A DNA stretch of 64,000 bases from Oreohelix idahoensis (Eukaryota > Mollusca > Gastropoda > Stylommatophora > Oreohelicidae): the NCBI GenBank assembly GCA_024509875.1, contig JAMPIV010008531.1, positions 868,001 through 932,000 of the forward strand, in the 5' to 3' direction. The notes beneath the pieces are model-generated. The model was not told the DNA's origin. It made no database searches and was given only the letters and a program-made list of their open reading frames with translations. Position numbers and translations under genes: made by a program. The stretch's first letter is position 1. Every line of letters begins with the position of its first letter. This document shows, piece after piece, positions 23,375 to 32,953 of the stretch.

Positions 23375-24479
23375 TGTTGGGTTCTTTTGTGATGGTAGTT
23401 GAGAGAAACGGTATGCTAGTGGTAGATGTATCAATGACTAGCTTAGACACGCGAATGGTTTCAATGAAAAGTTGTCAAAAGGTTATTCAATCAAATTCCA
23501 ACGAGTGGTAGGCAATTGGCCAATTCATGACTATAATCAACTCGTTGGTAAAAGTTATTCAGGTTTATTGACGAATGACAAACGGCAATCAACGACACGA
23601 TCAAGACAAACGATGAGAGCATCATAATTATAGTTACTGTTGATAATAATACATTCCTGTAGATTTCTTTATCAATCAAGACCTTTTCTATCCAAGTGAC
23701 TAGGATTCCCAAACAGTTGTCATTTGAGATACATTAAGGTAATGTCCGTTAACCTTGTTCCAAGGACGTCTGTAACAGTAAACGGATTCATGCTCATGGA
23801 TGACGCTTCCATATAATACTTGTTTAAATCCCAGACTTTCTCCTTACAATAATCTATACAGTTTGATATAATCCATAAAAGTCCTACACGAAAATACAAT
23901 CAGGTTAGCGACTTCAGTTGACTAACCTCTCCTACAAAATATGCCACGACCTTGGCATAGGCATTACAAAATATCCAATATTCAAGATATGATCAAATAG
24001 TTATCCTTTACTCGTAGGACTTCCCACTACGAAATATTACAGTGAAGTAAAGATCTCAACTGTTCCATTCTAGGAATCCAGTAACATATGGATTCCCGCT
24101 AGAATCCAGTGATGATCATCTGTTCCACTTTATTCATAGACGTATTAATATACATGAAGGTTCAAACGAAACTTACGTATTGAACTGCATGTTGGCTTCA
24201 CCCTGAAGACCCAACAAAATCCTTCATAACAATTCTTCCATCGAATTGTTCAGAATCAAAATAATAACATACGGGCAGAGAGAGAGTCCATCTTGCCCTT
24301 ACAACAGCTGACGTCATAATCCCCAACTAGGTTACCCGTGCGCAAAGAGCAACTCATACTCTGCATTGTGCACGTCGGTGCGTGAATAAAACGTACGCAC
24401 AAATAATATAACTATATCAAGACTGGTGCGTACATTGGCAGGACCGAAGACTACCCCCTTAGGTAAAACGTACGCAACA
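23375..24479 (-). repeat. 5' LTR of the Ty3-like element
   Basis: A 1105-base partner of 16115-17219, with the same TGTTGGG and CGCAACA ends and only scattered substitutions. Confidence 0.95.
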
Positions 24480-24484
24480 CCAAT

Positions 24485-25485
24485 ATTTTCATATTCATAC
24501 AGTTCGAACAGAAGAGTTGAAGGAATTTTGTGATTTTGCGGACATAGAATACAGACAACCCCTCAACCATGGCAGAACAAGGTGGCTGTCATTATTCCCA
24601 TGTGTTGCAAGAATGATCCGGATGTTTCCGGCACTGAAGGCTTTTTTTCAGTCACAAGACAATCCACCTACAGTCATCAAAACGTTTTTTTAACAAGACT
24701 TGGCAGAGGTGTATCTGTGGTTGGTCCATTCACTTATGAGTGTTTTTCAGTGCCATATTGAACAGATTGAAAGAGAAAGCAACTCAATTGTTGAGGTTTG
24801 CAACAGTTTAAACAAAGTGAAAGACATTCTTACTGAACGTCTAGGTCAAGAATTTGTGCCTCTTAAAGTTAAATCAGAAATTGCACAGAAACGTAGAGGG
24901 AGGCTTGATCATTTGTGTGACAGTTTTCATAAAGATATGAAGCTCCTTTATTCCAGCTGTATTGAATATTTAGACAAATGGACAAAGCCATTAGAAGATT
25001 TTGCAATTTTTTCCTGGATGACCTTGCATGAAGTACCTGTGTGGAAAGATGTGGAAGCCTCATTGCAGTATCTAAATGATAAAGGCATTCACATTGATGA
25101 CACAAAATGCTTTGACCAACTGAACAATTTAAATAAATTTGTGGAAAGTCATATCAGCAAAGAAGAATTCAGTCAGCTACTGGCTCATCAGAAATGGACT
25201 AAATATTTTGAACAATTGAGAAATGTTGAACTGCATTCAGAATTCTTAAGACTTGCACAATTTATTTTTGCAATTCCTGGGCACAACGCCAATGTTGAGA
25301 GACTTTTTTCGCTTATGATGGGTCAGTGGACAAAAGAAAGGAACATGTTGAGTGTAGATTCCATTAAAGGCACTCTACTTGTGCAGTACAATTTCAAGGA
25401 GCTTTCATGCTCTGATTTCTATGCATATTTAAAACGTAGCCCAACTTTGTTGAAGAAGATTTTATCATCAGAAAAATATAAGTAG
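24485..25485 (+). pseudogene. hAT transposase, C-terminal half
   Basis: Coding resumes directly after the LTR element and its CCAAT duplication, with TVRTEELKEFCDFADIEYR and GRTRWLSLFPCVARMIRMFP (the conserved RW block). A stop near 24692 is followed by the frame running to 25485. That frame ends in FAIPGHNANVERLFSLM and MLSVDSIKGTLLVQYNF, the hAT C-terminal dimerisation domain; the Glu in NVERLFS is the usual third acidic residue. It is the second exon-like half of the gene at 15235-16114, split by insertion. Confidence 0.9.
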
Positions 25486-25710
25486 GCACAAAATCAATGT
25501 GATTTTATTAACTTGTTGTTTGAATGTAAAAAAAAATTGTTTCAGCGTCTTGTAGTTATTGAATAACGGTGTCCTACTTTTTAAAAATATTGTCCTCCCT
25601 TGTCCTCCTTTTTATGCCCAAAAAATGGCAGTTGTCCTCCTTTTTGTGTTGAACAATATGGCCACCCTACTTTATACATACACAAGTAAACTATACTACA
25701 TAACAACGAA

Positions 25711-26220
25711 ATGGAACATACTTTGTTGCATCATATGAATTGTGCCAGTGCACTGTGCAGAGCCTGTGGCAAGAGAGCATTAACTTCCCAAACAAAAAGT
25801 TCAAAACAGAATGCACTGAACTGTTCGAATTACGTTAGTGATCTGTTCTTTGTGTTTGGAATTAACATATCAGATGATAAACCGACAGAGCATTCGACTA
25901 TATTTTGTAGGAAGTGTTACTTACCAATACAAAACGCAAAAAGGAGGCATAATGAGAAGTGTCTTGAAACAGCCAAGTTACTACTATCGGAAAACAGTCA
26001 GCACATCTGGAAAGACTACGAGCATAATTTAACTATAAGTGAATGTCAACTGTGCAATTATTTTGCAAAGACATCTTTTGGTGTTTTAAAAACAAAAAGC
26101 TGCTCTATCCCCTGTGATGTTCTTTCTGACCCCTCCCTGTCTAGCCAGTCAGTTAGTTGTAGTCAGTCAGTTAGTTGTAGTCAGTCAGTTAGCTGTAGTC
26201 AGTCAGTTAGCTGTAGTTAG
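25711..26220 (+). CDS. RAG1 N-terminus-like protein, copy 1, first frame
   Basis: A 169-codon frame beginning MEHTLLHHMNCASALCRACG. Zinc-ligand pairs are visible in CRACGKRAL, FCRKCYLPIQNAKRRHNEKC and ISECQLCNYFAKTSFGVLK. Between them lies YVSDLFFVFGINISDDKPTE. The order CxxC, D-L--VF-I-V--D, T-FC--C, W...C--C is the pattern of the RAG1 N-terminal domain and of N-RAG-TP from Aplysia. The frame ends in an 18-base minisatellite coding SQSVSC, at TAG 26218-26220. The frame at 26280-26735 carries on. The start is the first ATG just inside element sequence shared with the other copy (29540). It has no catalytic core, so it is not a transposase on its own. Confidence 0.8.
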   Translation: MEHTLLHHMNCASALCRACGKRALTSQTKSSKQNALNCSNYVSDLFFVFGINISDDKPTEHSTIFCRKCYLPIQNAKRRHNEKCLETAKLLLSENSQHIWKDYEHNLTISECQLCNYFAKTSFGVLKTKSCSIPCDVLSDPSLSSQSVSCSQSVSCSQSVSCSQSVSCS

Positions 26221-26250
26221 TCAGTTAGCTGTAGTCAGTCAGCTGTAGTC
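26146..26250 (+). repeat. 18-base minisatellite inside the RAG1-like gene
   Basis: Units AGTCAGTCAGTTAGTTGT and variants; the last units are irregular. The inverted copy (about 29036-29120, complement) has fewer units. The distance between the two coding frames differs by 39 bases between copies, a multiple of three. GTTAGT inside each unit resembles a splice donor, and CTCTGTACAGTAG downstream resembles an acceptor. Confidence 0.8.
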
Positions 26251-26279
26251 AGGATAGCTCTGTACAGTAGGAGGTTGAT

Positions 26280-26735
26280 GTGCCTGCCCACATTAGTGAT
26301 GATATTGTTCAACTGGAGGTTGATGTGTCAGCTCACATTAAAGGCGATACCATTATTCATTTGGAGGTGGATAACACTACTCACCCTAGCATGCCAGTTT
26401 TTGTTGCCACATCTACACCTACCAAGTCAATTATACATACGACAAGTACATCCACCTCACCTGTCTTCAAAAGCGACATCACAGTACAACAGTTACTTGC
26501 TAAGCCACCTTCACAACCACTAACACAAGAGGAAGAACCCCTATTCACATCCATTGTTAGAAAAAAACTAGAAACAGCAAAAAATAATATCATAAAATGC
26601 AAATCCAGAGGACAGCCTATTGTACTACAAAAACTAATTAAACATAGAAGAGAAACATCAGTCACCAGAACGCCAACAAAACGTAAGCGATCTCAATTTC
26701 TCCACATTGTTAGGAAACATATTTTTGAAACATGA
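26280..26735 (+). CDS. RAG1 N-terminus-like protein, copy 1, second frame
   Basis: Continues the protein in a frame shifted by two from 25711. It opens after a stop at 26268 with EVDVPAHISDDIVQLEVDV, then repeats LEVDV-type acidic units and a Thr/Ser-rich linker. A basic block follows: KCKSRGQPIVLQKLIKHRRE and TRTPTKRKRSQFLHIVRKHI. In RAG1 a basic stretch with KGGRPRQHLLSL and RRAQKHRLRELK occupies a similar place after the zinc region, so this may be its counterpart; the match is weak. A TGA replaces a sense codon of the other copy at 26733, so the end is truncated. Confidence 0.65.
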   Translation: MPAHISDDIVQLEVDVSAHIKGDTIIHLEVDNTTHPSMPVFVATSTPTKSIIHTTSTSTSPVFKSDITVQQLLAKPPSQPLTQEEEPLFTSIVRKKLETAKNNIIKCKSRGQPIVLQKLIKHRRETSVTRTPTKRKRSQFLHIVRKHIFET

Positions 26736-26933
26736 ACTGACTCACTAGACCTGCAGCAGGCAGATGAGAGGAGAATTTGTACATTTCACTATTTCCAAAA
26801 TTGAAAGACGCGCCAGCGGTATTAAAAATATAACTTCACAATTAAAATTTATAATGGAAACTCATTTGTTACAAATTTCTCCATCTGTGAATGTACAGAT
26901 TCCTCCTATTAAAAAAAAGGAAGCGTGAATGAT

Positions 26934-27216
26934 ACTTACTTACTTACTTAGTCGTTCCCCTTCTACCGTGAGGTGTAGAGGTTTGGAAGAGAGAGCGCCA
27001 GACTATCCTATCGGCTGTCTTCCTCCTGGCCTGGTTCCATTCTAGTCCTCGCTCCTTCAAAGATTGTCTAATGTTGTCCTCCCAGCGGACTCTGGGTCAT
27101 CCTGGGGGTCTGGATCCTTGGCTCTTTGTTTCCCATGCTTGTCGTGGTAGCCGATCTTCTCCCATTCTGCAGACATGGCCAAACCATCTTAATTGGGACT
27201 GTTCTACTTGTGTCTG
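26934..27216 (-). pseudogene. LINE-B 3' end, beyond the X insertion
   Basis: The last 283 bases of LINE-B, giving QVEQSQLRWFGHVCRMGEDR and then the untranslated or degraded end shared with 7110-7349 and 37000-37227. It is joined to 32954 when repeat X is removed, at the codons for LQT-QVEQ. Confidence 0.85.
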
Positions 27217-27632
27217 TATGGCGTGAGGTTTTTATTGGCTCTTGGATCAGTATAGTACTGACAATTACAGAAATAGAATTTCTGCAGAAAATGGTGAAGT
27301 CCCAGTGTCTGAGAGAACTACTGGTATCACAAATTAGTTACGGCTGTGAATGATCTGATCTCGAAAAATTAGTAGAGAGGAGACCGCCATAAATTGCCAC
27401 CTCCGCTGTGTAACTAACTGTGATATTAAGACAAGGAAACAGATTTTACTTAACAATGATAAAATTGACAAGTCTTCAAATACAATTTCCTTATTATATA
27501 TTTAGTATATACACTATCTACTCTTGTGCTGAAGGGTGGATGTTGAAACAATGGAATGTAATGGATTTGTAAGTTTACAAATGATTTACAAATACATATA
27601 TATATATACACTTGTATATTACAAGTGTTCCA

Positions 27633-30504
27633 CACGGCTGTTTGCCAGCAATCTTTTAGTTGTTTCCCCTTTTTCCCTGTCCGCGCTATTTATAGCTACC
27701 GTGACAGAGGTCACGTGGTAACTTCCTAACTGGAAAAAAGGTGGCGGATTTTACTTTTGATAGGGCTTAATTAATGTTTTTAGGCTACTTTATTATTATA
27801 AATACCGGCTTTAATTTTGCGTAAAGCTAGACTAGAAATGTTAGGGTAAATTTTAGAACAAGAAGAAACATTTTATCACAATTAGAACAGAAGATATAAT
27901 AGTCTGAAATAGTGTAAAATTTACGTTTTTTTAATATTTTGTTATGGTTTGTTTCTAATGCAATTTAGACTAAAACGGTCACAATCAACATGCATAACAA
28001 ATTACAGAAATCAAAAGTAGAAAACCTGCAGAAAATGGATATAAAAGTTTTGTTTTGGTTTCATGCGTCAAACATTAATTATTGAAACATTAAATTGCAA
28101 GTCCACATTTATTACCTTAAAATACCACACCCAATTGTCCCCAAAACATGAGAGCTAACAATTATCTCTCAATCATACATTACGATGGTCATGTAAAAAC
28201 GAGTATGGTCATGAGTAAAACGAAATGTTCAATTTAATAGATAAATAGGTGTATTTAATAAATACATCTTTTAAATGATTTCCACACTCTGTTAATTCTG
28301 TCACTCTCACGCAACAACTGCCATAATTTGCTCTAGCCCCAAAATTTCGCTCAATTATCATTCACACTTCCTTTTTTTTAATAAGAGGAATCTGTACATT
28401 CACAGATGGAGAAATTTGTAACAAATGAATTTCCATTATAAATTTTAATTGTGAAGTTATATTTTTAATACCGCTGGCGCGTCTTTCAATTTTGGAAATA
28501 GTGGAATGTATAAATTCTCCTCTCATGTGCCTGCTGCAGGTCTAGTGAGTCAGTTGATGTTTCAACAATATGTTTCCTAACAATGTGGAGAAATTGAGAT
28601 CGCTTACGTTTTGTTGGCGTTCTGGTGACTGATGTTTCTCTTCTATGTTTAATTAGTTTTTGTAGTACAATAGGCTGTCCTCTGGATTTGCATTTTATGA
28701 TATTATTTTTTGCTGTTTCTAGTTTTTTTCTAACAATGGATGTGAATAGGGGTTCTTCCTTTTGTGTTAGTGGTTGTGAAGGTGGCTTAGCAAGTAACTG
28801 TTGTACTGTGATGTCGCTTTTGAAGACAGGTGAGGTAGATGTACTTGTCGTATGTATAACTGACTTGGTAGGTGTAGATGTGGCAACAAAAACTGGCATG
28901 CTAGGGTGAGTAGTGTTATCCACTTCCAAATGAATAATGGTATCGCCTTTAATGTGAGCTGACACATCAACCTCCAGTTGAACAATATCATCACTAATGT
29001 GGGCAGGCACATCAACCTCCTACTGTACAGAGCTATCCTGACTACAGCTAACTGACTGACTACAACTGACTGACTACAACTAACTGACTGACTACAGCTA
29101 AATGACTGACTAGACATGGAGGGGACAGAAAGAACATCACAGGGGATAGAGCAGCTTTTTGTTTTTAAAACACCAAAAGATGTCTTTGCAACATAATTGC
29201 ACAGTTGACATTCACTTATAGTTAAATTATGGTCATAGTCTTTCCAGGTGTGCTGACTGTTTTCCGATAGTAACTTGGCTGTTTCAAGACACTTCTCATT
29301 ATGCCTTCTTTTTGAGTTTTGTATTCGTAAGTAACACTTCTTACAAAATATAGTCGAATGCTGTGTGGGTTTATCATCTGATACGTTAATTCCAAACACA
29401 AAGAACAGATCATTAACGTAATTAGAACAGTTCAGTGCTTTCTGAATTGAACGTGTTGTTTCGGAAGTTAATGCTCTCTTGCCACAGACTCTGCACAGTG
29501 CACTGGCACAATTCATATGATGCAAAACAGTATGTTCCATTTCGTTGTTATGTAGTATAGTTTACTTGTATATGTATAAAGATAAAGGAATATTTGGGAC
29601 TATCAAGCCTAACACCAGGATGTAGAATGCTTTATCTTTGAATGAAAGAAGATATACAAACAGTTACTTAGAATTCTTTGGCAGCTGTCGTGTGCACAGG
29701 ATTGTCTACCAAAGAACACTAATGGAACAGTCCTTATCTCACACACAATTTAAAAAAAAATTCATATTATAAATACAAGATTAACAAGACTTGAAAGATA
29801 GATCAAAGTATGTGGAAGTAATCTATCTATAGCTTTTCATGTTTTCTGACGCTTATATACGTAGCTAAATATCATTATAAATGAATGAAAATGCAAAAAC
29901 AGATGGTGCTTTACAAAAAGTTATTTTTTTACAACCTTATTTAAGATTTGTGAGTGTCAGGAATGCGTTTACAGTGATTTAAATGTTATAAAATCTGGTG
30001 ACAATATGCTTGTTCTTGTAATGCCAAACTCACAAAACTGACTACCACACATTTTCAAGATATGAAACCAAAAAAAAAAAGTATGTGGAAATAATCTTTA
30101 GCTTCCCTTCGAGAAGGCTTTATAATTATAAACTCAAACGAATGGGCCGATTTTTAGATATTAAATTAATAAAAAGATTACTTATTTTATGAATTTCCTC
30201 AAATGAGGACGCTGTTTTCAAAAGTCTGTAACTCCGTCAAAACTAATTTCAAACAAATAAAAATGCAATCAAAAATAGAGCAGAGAACAAAGTTATAGTA
30301 CACAAAAGAATTTTAGCGCTGTGTTTATCCAGAACGAGTGTGTAATGATTTATATTTTACTGATTTTACACACACATCAGCTGATTTTCCCCGCCAAAAA
30401 CTTAAATGGTCTTTTACGGTGCACACGAAAATTTTATACCCGGTGTCAGAATTCCGGTCACCGAAACTAAAAGAGCGCTCTGGTATAGGGCACATACAGC
30501 CGTG
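27633..30504 (-). mobile_element. N-RAG-TP-like DNA transposon, copy 2, inverted and uninterrupted
   Basis: A 2872-base element with ends CACGGCTGTTTGCC (27633) and CAGCCGTG (ending 30504), flanked by TCCA at 27629-27632 and 30505-30508. The second X copy at 57229-57240 shows the empty site with a single TCCA. It aligns throughout with copy 1, in opposite orientation. About 960 bases lie upstream of the coding frame and about 850 downstream without coding motifs. No transposase core, RAG1 core or RAG2-like frame was found. Confidence 0.9.
28486..29540 (-). CDS. RAG1 N-terminus-like protein, copy 2
   Basis: The first frame starts at 29540 with MEHTVLHHMNCASALCRVCG and carries the same zinc-ligand order as copy 1: CRVCGKRAL, YVNDLFFVFGINVSDDKPTQ, IFCKKCYLRIQ, HNEKC, W-DYDHNLTISECQLCNY. 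It stays open through a shortened SQSVSC repeat to 28767, but past the repeat the protein-like sequence is in another frame (29010-28486). That frame has HISDDIVQLEVDV, KCKSRGQPIVLQKLIKHRRE and KRKRSQFLHIVRKHIVETST, ending at 28486. The frame offset equals that in copy 1. An intron across the minisatellite, programmed frameshifting, or an ancestral mutation could explain it. The zinc region probably acts in protein or DNA binding, as in RAG1; a catalytic role is not supported. Confidence 0.75.
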
Positions 30505-31076
30505 TCCAATTATAGGAACAAAAAAATTATATCAGCTGTGCTGTTACTCAATTATAGTAAATGTATCAGCTGTGCTGTTAATTACGTATAATTATATATT
30601 TTATCAGCTATGATCTTATTATTGTCTCTTGCTATGCTAACTCGCTTTCTCGTCACTGACAGTTACTTTGCTCACAATGCTGACAGAAATGGTACTAATG
30701 TGTACTCATCTCTCAAAAGTTATGTCCTTCTTAGTTTCTTGCACACAGCACCCACTGATGGTCGTTTCGTTAGCCCACCCAAGACTGAGGGGGACTAAAG
30801 AGGTAGATCCTGCGCAATCACTGTGCTCCTGCGATGTTCCAGGCAGCTGGATTGACACGACATACGACCTCAGGTTTGATGACACGAATAAAACCTGTAA
30901 CAAGTAAAAATAGTGGCTAATTTCTGTCATCAAGCCCATCTATTTCCATTGTGTATGAAATGAGCATGTGTCTCAGGTGTCTGCATGTAGGATGAATGAC
31001 AACATGGTTCAGTATGAGTTAGCAATAGTGAAACAAGACAGGTGTCTACTTGCAAAACATTCTTTCTGATAAATTA

Positions 31077-31193
31077 ATACATGGATACATTCAATAATAT
31101 AAATTCAATACATGAATACATCCAATAATATAAATTCAATACATGAATACATCCCATAATATAAATTCATTACATGAATACATTCAATAATAT
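31077..31193. repeat. Tandem repeat of about 31 bases
   Basis: About four units containing ATACATGAATACAT and AATAATATAAATTC, inside repeat X. Confidence 0.85.
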
Positions 31194-31198
31194 GTGCA

Positions 31199-31425
31199 CC
31201 TTCTTCTTCTTCTTCCGTCCTTAGCCAAAGACCGACCAAGCAGTCAGGTGCAGGTTTCCCCATCACGCCTAGTGTCGGCGTCTTTAAGGGCAACAACAAA
31301 AGCAGATTGATTTTCTCCTTAACCGTTGCCGTTTCCCATCAAGCCTACCTTGGTCAACAACAAATAGATCCATCCCGTTTTCCTTTTGTCGGTATAATAA
31401 CAGACACATTTCCTTGGGGTGATAC
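31199..31425 (-). repeat. SINE-like family S2, copy 1
   Basis: Starts CTTCTTCTTCTTCCGTCC then TTAGCC and repeats of CATCACGCCTA-TG-CGTCTTTA-GGCAAC. The same series occurs at 52616-52800. Orientation is uncertain; the complement begins after GGCTAAGGACGGAAG. Confidence 0.6.
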
Positions 31426-31544
31426 AAACCGTTTCCTAGTTTTCCAACAGGCCCCTCCATTGAGGCCTAATATACAGGCCCCCAGTTGAATTTCTCTGTG
31501 GTTCCGTACACCCTAGCTCTGGCATCTGACCGTTGTTTTCCGTA

Positions 31545-31929
31545 ATCGTGATTACACCATCAGGATCCAACCCTGGGGACCGCGCGGTGTTACGAACACC
31601 GCTCTGGCGACCGGGTGATTCAGGATCAAACCCGGGCGACGGCATTTGAGGATTTTTCGTCGACCGGGAATTGGACTGGATTAACTCGAGACTTGGCGAG
31701 GACATTTGAAGGAGTGTCGTCGACCAGGGATTGGCGGCTCCTGAGCCGACCCAGCTGCAATGGGTACCTCCGAAATCGGAGAGTATTTGCCTAAATGGCG
31801 AGGGACACCTGTCTCTGTACAAGAAAAAAGGGATACTCACGTAAAATCAATGTCAGGTTAGACATTAGTAATAACCTGAGATTTCGCCTCGAGTATTAGC
31901 GGGCGTACGCAAAAAAAAAAAAAAAAAAT
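31545..31929 (+). mobile_element. Candidate tRNA-like SINE with poly-A tail
   Basis: Two B-box-like phrases (AGGATCCAACCC at about 31562 and AGGATCAAACCCGG at about 31621) lie in a GC-rich head, and the segment ends in a run of about 18 A (31911-31929). It resembles a tRNA-derived SINE, possibly dimeric. No target duplication was found and the left boundary is a guess. Arg-rich frames on the minus strand here are by-products. Confidence 0.5.
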
Positions 31930-31959
31930 ACCAGGCCCTCCCTAATAATATTGTTATGT

Positions 31960-32245
31960 TCTTATGATAGGAGTATATGAGACGAGGACTGTTTGGTTAT
32001 ATTTCAGGTGGGAGTAATCTGAATAGACTGAAGTTATGTGAGACAATAGATTGAGTTATATGAGACAATAGATTGAGTCCTAACAAGGACTGTTTTGGTT
32101 ATATTTCAGTTGGTCTGAGATAATAGATTGAAGTTATAGGAGACAATAGGTTGAGTCCTAACAAGGACTGTTTTGGTTATATTTCAGTTTGGAGTTATCT
32201 GAGACAATAGATTGAAGTTATAGGAGACAGTAGATTGAAGCATGA
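31960..32245. repeat. Tandem repeat of about 85 bases in X
   Basis: Three or more units with AGGACTGTTTTGGTTATAT, GAGACAATAGATTGA and GAGTCCTAACA. Confidence 0.8.
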
Positions 32246-32953
32246 GTCCTATTAGTCTTCGTCTTCATCAATCATATCAGGAAATACAATCATTATACCT
32301 GATGCCCCAAGATACAATCAGTAACCTGATACGTTCATAGTGAACCAAAATATATTAAATATATACAGGTGTAGGTAGTATAAATGACACACAACCAATA
32401 CAAACATTATATATCTGCTGTAGGCCTATTTACCTACAAATAGTAAATTATATTTACCCTCCAAGATTTAAACAGGCCAGGTTTTGATCCGACTATTGAA
32501 GCAGGCTGCAGGTCAATGCACTCAGGTAAGCAATAAATCAAGGTTGACAGCTTCTCCTCTTCAGTCGGTCGGTATCTGGCTTCGTGTTGGTGTTGCGTGT
32601 TTTTGCATAAAATCTCGCCCGATTATATAGGCAGGTGAAGTAACTTCTACTGCTTAAGGAAAGCGTTTGGTTGGTTCCTGGCGGAGCAAGCTTATTGGTT
32701 GTCTGCAGTTTTGTACCATGCATCGTACCGTCCTTGACCGAAATGAGTCCCAGAAAAACAGGGCTTATGGCTAATGTTATTCAGTTTTTCCGCCATATTG
32801 GGTGACAAGATGGCCGCATCCGAAAAACAGGGCTTAAGTTTTTTTCCTGGCATAACTTCAGCAACTGTGCGTTGATTGGCTGGGGCAAATTTGTATCCGG
32901 ACATAATGATTTAACAAAGTAGTGGGTTTGCACACTCGTTTCACGACAGTCTG

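Larger units (their letters stand above)
16115..24479 (-). mobile_element. Ty3/Gypsy-like LTR retrotransposon, minus orientation, no integrase
   Basis: Two LTRs of 1105 bases (16115-17219 and 23375-24479) begin TGTTGGG and end CGCAACA. They are flanked by CCAAT at 16110-16114 and 24480-24484. Coding order on the minus strand is a coiled-coil Gag, an aspartic protease with DSG, an RRM-like segment, a shortened RT with YIDD, and an RNase H. No integrase frame was found in the 1 kb between RNase H and the 3' LTR (17220-18199). The leader between the 5' LTR and Gag (22284-23374) has no coding frame. The LTRs differ at only a few positions noticed by eye (for example 16399/23659), so insertion is recent. 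Missing RT N-terminus and integrase suggest a deletion derivative mobilised in trans. Confidence 0.9.
14612..25669 (+). mobile_element. hAT transposon, split by an LTR element
   Basis: The terminal inverted repeats TAGGGTGGCC (14612) and GGCCACCCTA (ending 25669) are flanked by a perfect 8-bp duplication CTTTATAC (14604-14611 and 25670-25677), the hallmark of hAT insertion. The inverted copy of the host transposon at 27633-30504 lacks this insert and supplies the empty site. Without the 8365-base LTR element the hAT is about 2.7 kb, full length for a transposase-bearing copy. It carries one frameshifted transposase gene. Confidence 0.95.
27217..32948. mobile_element. Unclassified repeat X, copy 1
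   Basis: A 5.7-kb insert into LINE-B, flanked by GTCTG at 27212-27216 and 32949-32953; the truncated LINE-B copy at 7076 gives the uninterrupted sequence. It begins TATGGCGTGAGG and ends TTTCACGACA, weakly inverted. A second copy of its right part (57203-58022) ends identically (TTTACGACA). X holds the inverted RAG1-like transposon at 27633-30504. Other parts are a CAGCTGTGCTGTTAAT motif repeated three times (30525-30600), tandem repeats (31077-31193 and 31960-32245) and SINE-like segments (31199-31929). No protein of its own was recognised. Confidence 0.7.

Noticed and set aside
27633..30504. RAG1 catalytic core or RAG2 partner
   Set aside because: The 960 bases upstream and 850 bases downstream of the coding frames were inspected on both strands without finding acidic-triad core motifs or kelch-like repeats.
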